Source of the DNA: an uncultured Maribacter sp.
Lineage (GTDB): Bacteria > Bacteroidota > Bacteroidia > Flavobacteriales > Flavobacteriaceae
Length of the DNA stretch: 64,000 nucleotides
Assembly (NCBI RefSeq): GCF_947495965.1
Contig: NZ_CANMBB010000005.1
Span: 241,828-305,827 of the forward strand
Direction: 5' to 3'
Under the pieces are notes generated by a model. It saw nothing but the letters and a program-made list of their open reading frames with translations, had not been told where the DNA came from and made no database searches. Made by a program: the position numbers and the translations under genes. Below are positions 8,502 through 18,500 of the stretch, in pieces. Within the stretch, counting starts at the first letter, position 1; each line of letters opens with the position of its first letter.

Positions 8502-9800
8502 ATGACACACTCTTTAGAAGAATTAAAATCAGGGAAATTAATTGGTGCAAAAAGATTAAAACTAGCTTGCGGATTAGAAGAATTTCCCGAAGAGATAATA
8601 CACCTTAAAGAGACTTTAGAAGTCTTAGATTTATCGGATAACAATTTATCTAAACTTCCGGATAATATATCGCAGTTAAAAAAATTACGAATACTATTTT
8701 TTGCAAATAATAATTTTATTGAATTCCCTGTTATATTAGCAAAATGCCCTTCTCTGAGTATGATTGGTTTTAAATCTAATCAAATAAAAACAGTCTCAGA
8801 AAATGCATTTCCTTTAACTTTAAAATGGTTGATTTTAACCAATAATAAAATAGAAAAATTGCCTAAAAGTATTGGAGATTGTATTTTACTTCAAAAATGT
8901 GCATTAGCTGGCAACCTACTTAAAGATTTACCTACCCAGATGGAAAACTGCGTAAACTTAGAGCTCCTAAGGGTATCTGCCAACAAACTTACCGCTATTC
9001 CAACATGGTTATTTAATTTACCTAAATTGTCATGGATAGCCTTTGGCGGTAATCCTGCCTCTTATCAAATACAAATAAAAAATGATTTAAATACTTACGA
9101 TTGGAAAGGTTTTACAATTAAAGAATTATTAGGAGAAGGTGCTTCTGGAGTTATTTCTAAAGCTCATTGGGATTTTAAAAACAAGGATGTAGCTATTAAA
9201 ATTTTTAAAGGAAACGTAACTAGTGATGGTCTACCAGAAGATGAAATGGAAATATCTATTGCTGCGGGAGGGAGCAACAATTTAATTCCAATTTTAGGAA
9301 AAATAAAAAACCATCCTAATAAAAAGAATGGTTTAATTATGAAACTTATTTCTGCTACTTACACTAATTTAGGAAACCCTCCAAGTTTAGAAACATGTAC
9401 TAGAGATACTTTTGACGAAAAATCTGTTTTTAATTTTCATGAATTACTTAAGATAGCAAAAAGCATTGCTTCTGTTTGTTCCCAATTACACCAAAAAGGA
9501 ATAAATCATGGAGACCTTTACGCTCATAATATTTTAGTAAATGAAAAAGCAGAGTGCCTTTTGGGAGATTTTGGTGCTGCTTCTTTTTATGACACAAATT
9601 CTGAGTTATCTACTACTATTGAGCGTGTAGAAGTAAGAGCATTTGCGTGTTTATTAGAAGACTTATTAAATCTTGTTCATGATACAACGGATGAAGCCTC
9701 TAAAAAATGGCAAAATTTAATTGCAGATTGTACAAAATTAGAAGTTAAATTTCGCCCTAGTTTTTCTGAAATTCTAGAGTTATTAAACACATTTTCTTAA
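8502..9800 (+). CDS. Leucine-rich repeat / eukaryote-like protein kinase fusion
   Basis: 432 residues. Residues 15-200 contain about seven leucine-rich repeats of the LxxLxLxxNxLxxLP type (LEVLDLSDNNLSKLP and successors). Residues 205-430 form a protein kinase domain: glycine loop LGEGASGVISKA, VAIK with the ATP lysine near 233, catalytic loop HGDLYAHN at 336-343, and DFG at 356-358. The catalytic Asp and Asn are kept but the usual HRD Arg is replaced by Gly, an atypical loop seen in this bacterial LRR-kinase family. No membrane segment is seen, so it is probably cytoplasmic. Targets are unknown. It is a single gene with its own promoter. Whether it is an active kinase or a pseudokinase cannot be settled from sequence. 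Confidence 0.85.
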   Translation: MTHSLEELKSGKLIGAKRLKLACGLEEFPEEIIHLKETLEVLDLSDNNLSKLPDNISQLKKLRILFFANNNFIEFPVILAKCPSLSMIGFKSNQIKTVSENAFPLTLKWLILTNNKIEKLPKSIGDCILLQKCALAGNLLKDLPTQMENCVNLELLRVSANKLTAIPTWLFNLPKLSWIAFGGNPASYQIQIKNDLNTYDWKGFTIKELLGEGASGVISKAHWDFKNKDVAIKIFKGNVTSDGLPEDEMEISIAAGGSNNLIPILGKIKNHPNKKNGLIMKLISATYTNLGNPPSLETCTRDTFDEKSVFNFHELLKIAKSIASVCSQLHQKGINHGDLYAHNILVNEKAECLLGDFGAASFYDTNSELSTTIERVEVRAFACLLEDLLNLVHDTTDEASKKWQNLIADCTKLEVKFRPSFSEILELLNTFS

Positions 9801-9900
9801 ACAATAGATGAATAGTAACAACTCTTTTCCATACACAATTATAAAACTGATGTTTAATACCCTTCAAATTAATAAATATTAGTAATAAAATTCTTGATTA

Positions 9901-9931
9901 TTGATTCTTATAAAAAAATAGCCTAAGTTTA
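9901..9931 (+). promoter_or_regulatory. Candidate promoter of the PQQ-type dehydrogenase
   Basis: TTG at 9901-9903, a 20-bp spacer, then TAAGTTTA at 9924-9931, seven of eight bases of the -7 consensus counting the two free positions. It ends 28 bp before the ATG at 9960. Confidence 0.45.
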
Positions 9932-9959
9932 AAACCTGTTAATTTTAAGAGTACTAAAA

Positions 9960-11648
9960 ATGAAAAAGTTTTTTATAGTTATTATATCCCTAATTTCTTT
10001 ACAACTATTACAGTCTTGTAAAGAAGAAAAAAAAGAAATTAGCAGCACTACACTACCTACACCAGATAAAAATAACGGAGATATTAGCTTGCCTAAAAAT
10101 TTTGGAGCTTTAGTAGTTCATAATGGACTAGGGAAAATGGCAAGACATATAACAGTAAGAGATAATGGCGATATCTACGTAAAAATGCTAAAAAAAGTAG
10201 ACAATAATGGTATAATTGCTTTTAGAGATACTACTGGCAATGGAAAATCTGACATTGAAAAAGAGTTTGGTAATTTCTCAGGTAGTGGTATAGATATTAA
10301 CAATGGTTATTTATACGCCTCTTCTACAACAGAAGTGTATAGATACGCTCTTAAAAAAGATAATTTACTACCAAACTTAGAACCAGAATTGGTAATCTCT
10401 GGTTTTCCTAAACAAAATGACCATTCTTCTAAACCTTTTACTTTTGATGATAATGGTAACATATACGTAACCGTAGGCTCCCCCTCTAATGCATGTCAAA
10501 AAGAGGCTCGCAGCCCTGGAAAAAAAGGAATGGACCCTTGTCCGCATTTAGATTTGCAAGCAGGAATATGGAGTTTTAAAACTAACAAAACAAAACAAAT
10601 TCATGGAAAAGATGGTTTTAAATATGCTACAGGTATACGAAATGCCATGGGACTTGATTGGAATTTTACTACCAACAGTTTATATGCTATGCAACATGGC
10701 AGAGACCAATTACACCAACTATGGCCAGATTTATATACTAAAGAACAAAATGCGCAATTACCAGCAGAAGAATTCTTGCAAGTAAATAAGGGCGATGATT
10801 TTGGATGGCCATACTGCTATTTTGACCAAAATGAAAATAAAAAAATGTTGGCTCCTGAGTATGGAGGTAATGGTACACAACAAGGAAGATGCGAGGGAGT
10901 AAAACCTCCTATTATGGCTTTTCCTGGACACTTAGCCCCAAATGATTTATTATTTTACACAGGCAACCAATTTCCTGAACGCTATAAAAATGGTGCTTTT
11001 ATAGTATTCCATGGTTCCTGGAACAGGTCTCCTCTACCCCAAAAAGGATTCTTTGTAGCATTTGTTCCAATGAAAGATGGGAAACCATCTGGAGAATGGG
11101 AAATTTTTGCAGATAATTTTGCCGGCATGGAAGAGGTTAAAAACCCTGCAGATGCAATAAATAGACCTATGGGAATTGCACAAGGCCCAGACGGTTCTCT
11201 ATATATTACTTCCTCTGCTACTGGTAAAATATGGCGCGTTATGTATTACGGAGAAAACTCTAATGTAAAAGAAACTGTTATAATCTATAAAGAACCCGTA
11301 ATAGAAACTGCTACTAATGAAACTGATAACCCTAATGGAAAAAAAGTTTATGATACTTACTGCTTAGCTTGCCACCAAGCTAATGGAAAAGGTGTTTCTG
11401 GATTAAACCCACCTTTAGTAAATACAGATTGGGTTAAGGGAGATAAAAAAGCTCTTATTGGGGTATTACTTAATGGTATGGCTGGGGAAAAAGTAGATGG
11501 GGAAGTGTATAGCAATGTAATGGCTGCTCATGATTTTCTAACAGACAAACAAATAGCAAATGTACTAACCTATGTACGTTCTAATTTTGGAAATGATTAT
11601 AGTAGTATCGCAAAAGAAGAAGTAGAAAAATTACGAGCAAATAAGTAA
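9960..11648 (+). CDS. PQQ-dependent sugar dehydrogenase fused to cytochrome c, lipoprotein
   Basis: 562 residues. The N-terminus is a lipoprotein signal (LLQSC, Cys at 20). Residues 50-430 match the soluble glucose/sorbosone dehydrogenase beta-propeller, with the family segments GIRNAMGLDWN, MQHGRDQLHQLWP and FHGSWNRSP. Residues about 455-550 are a class I cytochrome c domain with one haem site CLACH at 467-471 and a downstream axial Met candidate (VMAAHDF). Such fusions oxidise an aldose at the outer or periplasmic face with PQQ and pass electrons to the haem. No PQQ synthesis genes are in the window. The gene stands alone just before the fucose locus and converges on the GH29 gene, so a link to sugar oxidation is possible but not shown. 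Confidence 0.85.
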   Translation: MKKFFIVIISLISLQLLQSCKEEKKEISSTTLPTPDKNNGDISLPKNFGALVVHNGLGKMARHITVRDNGDIYVKMLKKVDNNGIIAFRDTTGNGKSDIEKEFGNFSGSGIDINNGYLYASSTTEVYRYALKKDNLLPNLEPELVISGFPKQNDHSSKPFTFDDNGNIYVTVGSPSNACQKEARSPGKKGMDPCPHLDLQAGIWSFKTNKTKQIHGKDGFKYATGIRNAMGLDWNFTTNSLYAMQHGRDQLHQLWPDLYTKEQNAQLPAEEFLQVNKGDDFGWPYCYFDQNENKKMLAPEYGGNGTQQGRCEGVKPPIMAFPGHLAPNDLLFYTGNQFPERYKNGAFIVFHGSWNRSPLPQKGFFVAFVPMKDGKPSGEWEIFADNFAGMEEVKNPADAINRPMGIAQGPDGSLYITSSATGKIWRVMYYGENSNVKETVIIYKEPVIETATNETDNPNGKKVYDTYCLACHQANGKGVSGLNPPLVNTDWVKGDKKALIGVLLNGMAGEKVDGEVYSNVMAAHDFLTDKQIANVLTYVRSNFGNDYSSIAKEEVEKLRANK

Positions 11649-11715
11649 TCTAAAAATAGTATTTATATTCATAAAAGTGTTTCTACTAAAACTTATAATT
11701 ATAAAATATCCTATT

Positions 11716-13281
11716 TTAATGTAGTCCTAAATTAATTTCTAAAACATGAGCAAAATCACCCACTTTATCTTTTGGAAAACTTACTTCTAAAGCCTTTTCT
11801 TTTTGATTCCACTGAATTGTTTTTGTACTACCAAGCAAACTAATTCTTTTTATATTAAAAATTCCATATTCGGAGTCTTTTCCTAAACTTCTAATATTAA
11901 CTATAGAGTTTATTGGCCAATCCATTATAATAGCATAAAGAATATTACCTTTAGTGGTAAAACGAATATCATTTGCAGTCATTTTTCCATTATTTGCCTC
12001 TGAATGATGTCCTTTAGCAACTTCAGTAGGTCCTTCACCAAAAGTTTTCCAATATTTAGTATTATAGATGGCATCTCCATTTACATTTAGCCAAGATCCC
12101 ATTTTGAGTAATACCTCTTGCTGATCCTCAGGTATTGTACCATCTGATTTTGGTCCTACATTTAATAATAGATTTCCATTTTTACTAACAATATCAACTA
12201 AATCATCTATTAATTCATTTGCACTCTTAGATTCCCAATCAGCTACATAGCTCCAAGAGTTTTTTCCAATAGATGTATCTGTTTGCCATGGTAATTTTCT
12301 TATTCCAGGAAGCTTTCCTCTTTCCAAATCATAAATAACAGTCCCTTCTGGAAAAGCTTCATGAGAAAAATTTTTATCTTGGAGAACAACTTCTTTTCCC
12401 CATTCTATACCTTTATTATAATAGTAGGCAGCAAGTTTAGGTCTATACTCCTTAAAATCTGGAATATCTACATAAAAATCTAACCAAAAAATATCTGGTT
12501 GGTAATTATCTATAAGGTCTTTAGTTCTATTCCACCATTTTTCTTTAAATTCTTTAGAAACTGGTTCATTTAAATCTTTTCCTTTTGGGCTATATAGATC
12601 AGCATACTCAGGATCTGTGGTATCAAAATGGTCTTTTTTATTGTAAAAAGACCAGTTAAAAGCATAATGCGATGATGCCCCCATAATCATTCCCTTACTT
12701 CTACCAGCTTTAAATAACTCTCCTAATATATCTCTCTTAGGTCCCATATTCAGAGCATTCCATCTTGTAGTATTAGATTTGTACATCGCAAAACCGTCAT
12801 GATGATCAGCAACTGGGACTACATATTTAGCACCAGCTTTTTTAAACAAATCTATCCATTCGTCTGGATTAAATTTTTCTCCCTTAAATAAGGGAATAAA
12901 ATTTTTATAACCAAATTTTTTAGGATTTCCCCAATTTTCTATGTGGTGTGTGTATACTTTATTAGGACCATTTTTTTCATGTTTTAATTGTGCAGAAAAA
13001 GTAGCAGTATCCATGTACATTTGTCTAGGATACCACTCTGATGAGTATGCAGGCACACTATAAGCTCCCCAATGTATAAAGATTCCAAATTTTTGATTAT
13101 TAAACCATTCTGGGTCTTTATAGTTTTTTTTGATTGATTTCCAATTCGGTTTATAAATTTCTACAGCAGTTTTCTCTTTCTTTTCCCTACTTTTTTCTTT
13201 ACAAGAATTAATTAATGATAGTAATAAAAAAAATAATAATGTAGTAGTTATCTTTCCTTCAATTTTTTTCGTTATTGACAT
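11716..13281 (-). CDS. Alpha-L-fucosidase, glycoside hydrolase family 29, lipoprotein
   Basis: 521 residues with lipoprotein signal (INSC, Cys at 27). The GH29 barrel runs from about residue 45 to 400: WFNNQKFGIFIHWGAYSVPA, the paired His of ADHHDGFAMY at 159-166, and DIFWLDFY with the catalytic nucleophile D268. A C-terminal beta domain (about 415-521) completes the usual fucosidase length. It hydrolyses terminal alpha-L-fucose with retention of configuration, probably at the cell surface or in the periplasm. The upstream CRTAC1-like gene is 258 bp away, so it may have its own promoter. It is clearly diverged from the two GH29 paralogues at 31.1-34.1 kb, which suggests a different linkage preference. 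Confidence 0.92.
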   Translation of the reverse strand: MSITKKIEGKITTTLLFFLLLSLINSCKEKSREKKEKTAVEIYKPNWKSIKKNYKDPEWFNNQKFGIFIHWGAYSVPAYSSEWYPRQMYMDTATFSAQLKHEKNGPNKVYTHHIENWGNPKKFGYKNFIPLFKGEKFNPDEWIDLFKKAGAKYVVPVADHHDGFAMYKSNTTRWNALNMGPKRDILGELFKAGRSKGMIMGASSHYAFNWSFYNKKDHFDTTDPEYADLYSPKGKDLNEPVSKEFKEKWWNRTKDLIDNYQPDIFWLDFYVDIPDFKEYRPKLAAYYYNKGIEWGKEVVLQDKNFSHEAFPEGTVIYDLERGKLPGIRKLPWQTDTSIGKNSWSYVADWESKSANELIDDLVDIVSKNGNLLLNVGPKSDGTIPEDQQEVLLKMGSWLNVNGDAIYNTKYWKTFGEGPTEVAKGHHSEANNGKMTANDIRFTTKGNILYAIIMDWPINSIVNIRSLGKDSEYGIFNIKRISLLGSTKTIQWNQKEKALEVSFPKDKVGDFAHVLEINLGLH

Positions 13282-13539
13282 ATATTTTAAAATAAGTAGC
13301 CTTAATTAAATAACAAATATGTTATTTATTCTATACCATAAGTAAAGATATTTTTAGATAAAGAATTTATACTATAGAAATCACATTAATGAACAACTGT
13401 TTTTTGAATTAACAAGGGTATTTGCTATATGAATTCATAGGGTTTTAGATTATTTTAAATTTATTTAGCCATAAACACTCAGAAAACCTCATGCTATTCT
13501 AAATAATTCACCGTAAATTATTTAATAGTTAAACTAAAG

Positions 13540-15537
13540 TTATTGAAACACCCCTTTAATTATATATTCTCTATTATCTGTTTTAACTAAAAAAAAATAA
13601 ACACCAGAACTGTTAAATTTCTCAAAAATATTAGCATCATTTATTTCTAAAGTATTTTCTCCTGCATCTTTATATCCTTCAAAAAGTAATTTTATTCGTC
13701 CAGATATATCAGAAATGAAAATTTTTACATTTCCTTGTTTTTCAATTGTATATTTTAATACAGACTTATTTGTTATTGGGTTTGGGTAAAGAAGAGCTTT
13801 AGGGCTATTTTTATTTTTAACAACAGGATTTGTGTCTAATACTATTTTAAGCTTAGTATAAACATGAATACTATCTTTTCCTTTATTACTTTTAATAATA
13901 TCTTTATAAATTCCTTCTTTCTTTATAAAATCTCCTAAAATATTAATACTATCTCCTTGAACTATTTCTTGCTCTTTATTTTTTAATTGTATCCAACTAT
14001 CTTGACCTTCAATAATTTTTAATGAAACATTTATAGGAATATTTGTAAATACATCTTGTTTACCTCCCATCCATTCAACCACTATTTTTTTTACTAATTT
14101 ACTGTCTCCTAGTCCAAAGTGTACTATATTACTATGAGTAGACAAATAACTAGATCCCCCATCTACTTCTCTTATAAGGGTTTCATTATCTGTTTCTAGA
14201 GAAATACGAGAACCGTATCCATTTTTATTAGACATAGTTCCTTCTAGCTTTATTGCTAAAAAATTATTTTCATTTTGTAGTTGATTTTCATAAAGCAAGG
14301 TATTCGCATTAGTTTGGTGATCTTTTGAAACAACTCCTAATAAAATATCCAAATCACCGTCATTATCAATATCTCCTGAACTTAACCCTCTACAATTTTC
14401 TGGTGTATCTATAGCAGCTTCCAATGAAATATCTTTAAAAAAACCACCTCCTATACCTTTATAAAGTTTATTTTTTTGATCTTGGGTAGTTAGTTTCATT
14501 ATTTCTCCATTTGCAACAAACAAATCTAAATCCGTATCATTATTATAGTCAAAAAAAACTGTCCCCCAACTTGTACCCTCTAATGATACTAATTCTCTAT
14601 CTTCACTAACATCCTTATAACTTATTGCTTCATTAATATTTTCATAAAAAGGATTTTTACTCATGTTTGTTATATAATAATCTAAATCTAAATCTTTGTC
14701 ATAATCACCTATTGCTACTCCCATGGCATTAATATGAGCATCTACTTTTGCTTCTTTACCTATTTTTTTAAAACTCAATAGCGGATATTCATTAATATAC
14801 AATTCATTAGGGAAAAATTTATATCCAAAATCATTAGCAACCATAATATCTAAATCACCATCGTTATCACAATCTGTAAAAGTAGTTGCCAAACCGCAAC
14901 CAATATCTGCAACTCCCATTTGTTCTGCTACTTCTTCAAAAGTATTATTGCCTATATTTTTGTATAAAAAATTTTTTTGTCCTCCTTTTATATTCATATC
15001 AAAAGGAGGTTTTACAAAATCTACATAGTTTACAACATATATATCTAACAAACCATCTAGGTTATAATCTCCAAATGATGCAGATGTACTCCATGAAACA
15101 TGATTAATACCTGCTTCTTTAGAAAAATTTATGAATGTCCCATCTCCATTATTTATAAATAATAAGTTTGCAGAATTTTCATTTGTTGTAATAAAAATAT
15201 CTTCATCTCCATCATTATCTGTATCACCAACAATAACACCCATTGTCGTTATTCCAGAAACAATTAAGCCAGACTGGTTACTTACATCAGTAAATGAATT
15301 ATCCCAATTATTTTTATATAGTTTAGTACCATTTTCTCCACCAATAAGTAAAATATCCTGATAATTGTCATTATTATAATCTATAAAAGCTGTTCCACCA
15401 CTCATTAATCTACTATCCTTACAATAAGAAGAGATACCAGCATCTTTAGAAATTTCTTTAAATACCTGTGAGTTTATAAAATTAATCGTGAAGAATAGGC
15501 ATAAAAATATTTGTGAACTTATATGTTTTTTTTTCAT
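13540..15537 (-). CDS. FG-GAP/ASPIC (CRTAC1-like) protein with T9SS sorting domain
   Basis: 665 residues with a signal peptide (about 1-23). Residues 40-420 hold repeated FG-GAP/VCBS units with calcium-loop patterns such as DTDNDGDEDI, DYNLDGLLDI and DIDNDGDLDI, predicted to form a beta-propeller. Residues about 430-515 are an ASPIC/UnbV domain (HFGLGDSK...VVEWMGG). The C-terminal ~80 residues (LYPNPITNKSVLKY ... SGVYFFLVKT) are a type A T9SS sorting domain, so it is exported across the outer membrane. It lies 19 bp downstream of the larger VCBS lipoprotein in the SusCD operon. A glycan-binding or scaffolding role is inferred from context only. Confidence 0.88.
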   Translation of the reverse strand: MKKKHISSQIFLCLFFTINFINSQVFKEISKDAGISSYCKDSRLMSGGTAFIDYNNDNYQDILLIGGENGTKLYKNNWDNSFTDVSNQSGLIVSGITTMGVIVGDTDNDGDEDIFITTNENSANLLFINNGDGTFINFSKEAGINHVSWSTSASFGDYNLDGLLDIYVVNYVDFVKPPFDMNIKGGQKNFLYKNIGNNTFEEVAEQMGVADIGCGLATTFTDCDNDGDLDIMVANDFGYKFFPNELYINEYPLLSFKKIGKEAKVDAHINAMGVAIGDYDKDLDLDYYITNMSKNPFYENINEAISYKDVSEDRELVSLEGTSWGTVFFDYNNDTDLDLFVANGEIMKLTTQDQKNKLYKGIGGGFFKDISLEAAIDTPENCRGLSSGDIDNDGDLDILLGVVSKDHQTNANTLLYENQLQNENNFLAIKLEGTMSNKNGYGSRISLETDNETLIREVDGGSSYLSTHSNIVHFGLGDSKLVKKIVVEWMGGKQDVFTNIPINVSLKIIEGQDSWIQLKNKEQEIVQGDSINILGDFIKKEGIYKDIIKSNKGKDSIHVYTKLKIVLDTNPVVKNKNSPKALLYPNPITNKSVLKYTIEKQGNVKIFISDISGRIKLLFEGYKDAGENTLEINDANIFEKFNSSGVYFFLVKTDNREYIIKGVFQ

Positions 15538-15556
15538 GATTATTGAATTAAATCTG

Positions 15557-18500
15557 TTACTTATTAATCTTAAAATATTTTACTTCTTCATTATTAATAG
15601 CTATTATTACACCTGTTTCTCCAGTTTTTTTATTTTTTATAAGCTGAATATCTTTAACATTATAGGGAACAAAAAATCCGCTTTCAAATGGTTTTGTTGT
15701 TTTAAAAGTGCCGTCTTTTTTTCCAATCATAAATACACCTGGTGAAGCATCTGCCCTTGTGGTTTCTACTTCAGCATCAAATTTATTACCCGCTATTAAT
15801 AAATCTAGAATACCATCCTTATTAAAATCATTAGCCACAATACCATTAGCAACAGAAAATTGAGCTTCTTTTGGTAAAGGTATAATGCTAAACTTACCGC
15901 CATCATTTTTTAAAATAACACTACTAAATAAATGAGCTTCATATTTAAGAGCCTCATTAGTTTTTTCTTCCCCTAAGATGTTTTGTAAATTAGATTTTGC
16001 AAACTGATCATAGGTTCTAAATTTTTGAGTTAAACCTGGTATTTGTTGTGAAGAACAATCTATACCTCTTACTGGAACAATTGTGTCGTTATTATATTTT
16101 GCTAGAAAAATATCATTTGTTCCATTATCATCAAAATCATTAGCATATACAAAAAATGGTTTTTTTTCTGAAGCTTTAAACTTATAGTTTAAACCTAAAT
16201 TTCCTGCAACAAAATCCATATCACCATCCCCATCATAATCAAAAGGAATAATTTTATTCCACCAACCTGCTGTTTTAGATAAATTATACTTACTTGTAAC
16301 GTTTTTCCAACTATTATTTTCTTTTTTAAATATGGTTAATGGCATCCATTCGCCAACAATTATAAGTTCTTTTACACCATCATTATCAACGTCTGCTGCT
16401 GTTGCAGATGACACCATACCTATATTTGCAATTTCTGGTGCAATAGTTTTGGTAACATCTAAAAATTCACCTTTGTTATTTTCCAAAAAATAAGAATTGG
16501 GTGCTGCAGGATATTTATTTGGTAGTACTCTACCTGCCACAAATAAATCTAAATCACCATCGGAATCAAAATCTATGGGTACGGCACATGAGCCACTACT
16601 TTGTATTAATGGAATACCGCTTGATTTTAAAAATTTTCCTTGACCATTATTATAATACAATCTGTCTTGAAAATAATTAGGGATATCCGTTAGTTCATTT
16701 CCTCCACTAACTACGTATAAGTCCAAATCATTATCTCCATCTGCATCAAAAAAAACAGCACCTACATCCTCATGTTTTTTATCTTTATGAATCTGTGGTT
16801 GTTTTAATTTAATAAATTCTCCATTTATATTTTGAGTATAAGTTGCCCCTGCCTGCCCCATTGCACCTCCAATAAAAAAATCTTCTAAATCATCTCCGTT
16901 TATATCTCCAACAGATATGCAGGGCCCATTTTGAGATAGTTTATGAGGAAGTAATATTTGATCCTTATAATCATCATACTCATTTTCTACATGCTTAAAT
17001 GGGTCTTTAATTTTTTCATCTGTCTTATCAACAAATAACAATGGAGATTTGTCTTGTTTTTTAGAAGAGTTATTTTGTTTGGCGCTGTTATAATTTAATG
17101 TAATTGTTTGGTTTACTTTTAAAGATTTTATTCTTGTAAATTTTCCATCTTTCCATTCTACTTGTAAACTATCAATCTTCTTATTTTTTCCTAGTCCAAA
17201 ATGAATTGTAGGTTCTACAGATGATAAGTAACCTCTTACCGTTTTAAATTCATGATATTGTATTTCTTTACCATAATAAATTTTTATTTTAGATCCTAAA
17301 CCTAAAACATTTTTAGTAGGACCTTTTAGTTTTATTTTTATATAGTTGTTTTTTAACTTATCTGCTCTATTTTTATAAAGGAAAGCTTTTCCTTCTAAAT
17401 TATTTACTACTAAATCTAAATCGCCATCATTATCTAAATCTCCTACTGCTGCACCGTTAGAGAAACTTTTTTTGTTTAACCCCCAGTCTTTTGTTTTTTT
17501 GGAGAAAGTTAGATCTCCATTATTTTTATATATATAATTTGGAATCTTATTGGGTTTATAAAGGTTAATTATATATGCTGCATTTTCTTCATTAGATCTT
17601 TTTCTAACCGTTTTACTTTTCATGTATCTATTAAAAAAAGATTTTACGTCTTTATCCCAAACATCTCGTCTATAACCATTGGTAACAAAAAGGTCTCTAT
17701 ACCCGTCATTATCAAAATCACTTCCTAAACACGCCCAACTCCAGTCTGTTTTATCTATACCAGCTAATTGACCTATTTCACTAAAAAAACCATTCCCTTG
17801 GTTTAGTTGTAGTGTATTGTGCATATACTGTGTATGAAAACCGCTTTCTTGTAAATTTTTAAATAGTGGAATATTCATGGAAGCCATAGTAGTTTTAGAT
17901 CTATAATAGTCTTCAGAAGTCATATCTAATTCTATGATATCTTCTAGTCCATCATTATTAATATCTACTACATCTAAACCCATGGCATAAAAAGAAGTGT
18001 GGTTTGTATATTCTTTAATGCTTTCTTTAAATGTATGATTACCCTGGTTTATGTATAAATAATCGTTTTCTAAATAATCATTAGAAACATAAATATCTAT
18101 TAAACCATCATTATTAATATCTGTAGTTGAAACTCCTAATCCAAAAGAGAAATTATTTTTGATGCCTGCTTTTAAACCTATCTCTTTAAATTTCCCTTTA
18201 TCATTTAAAAATAATTTGTCTCTATAAAGGTCATTCTCTTCTTTTTTTCCTTTAAGTACTTTTTTATAATCTAAAAAAAACTCATCTGGTCTATTTATTA
18301 AATACATATCCAAATCATTATCATTGTCCATGTCAAAAAATGAAGCCATCATGGAGTATCCATTATCATTTAAACCAAACTCCTTACTACGCTCATTAAA
18401 TGTTAAATCTCCATTATTTATAAATAAGCTATTTTCTCTATTTTGCGTATCAGATTTGGGACCTCCTTTACTAATGTATATATCTAATAAGCCATCACCA

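Noticed and set aside
8341..8550. 69-codon minus-strand ORF before the LRR kinase
   Set aside because: It overlaps the kinase start and its promoter. A shorter version (start near 8466) is basic and unlike any family I know. Not supported enough to annotate.
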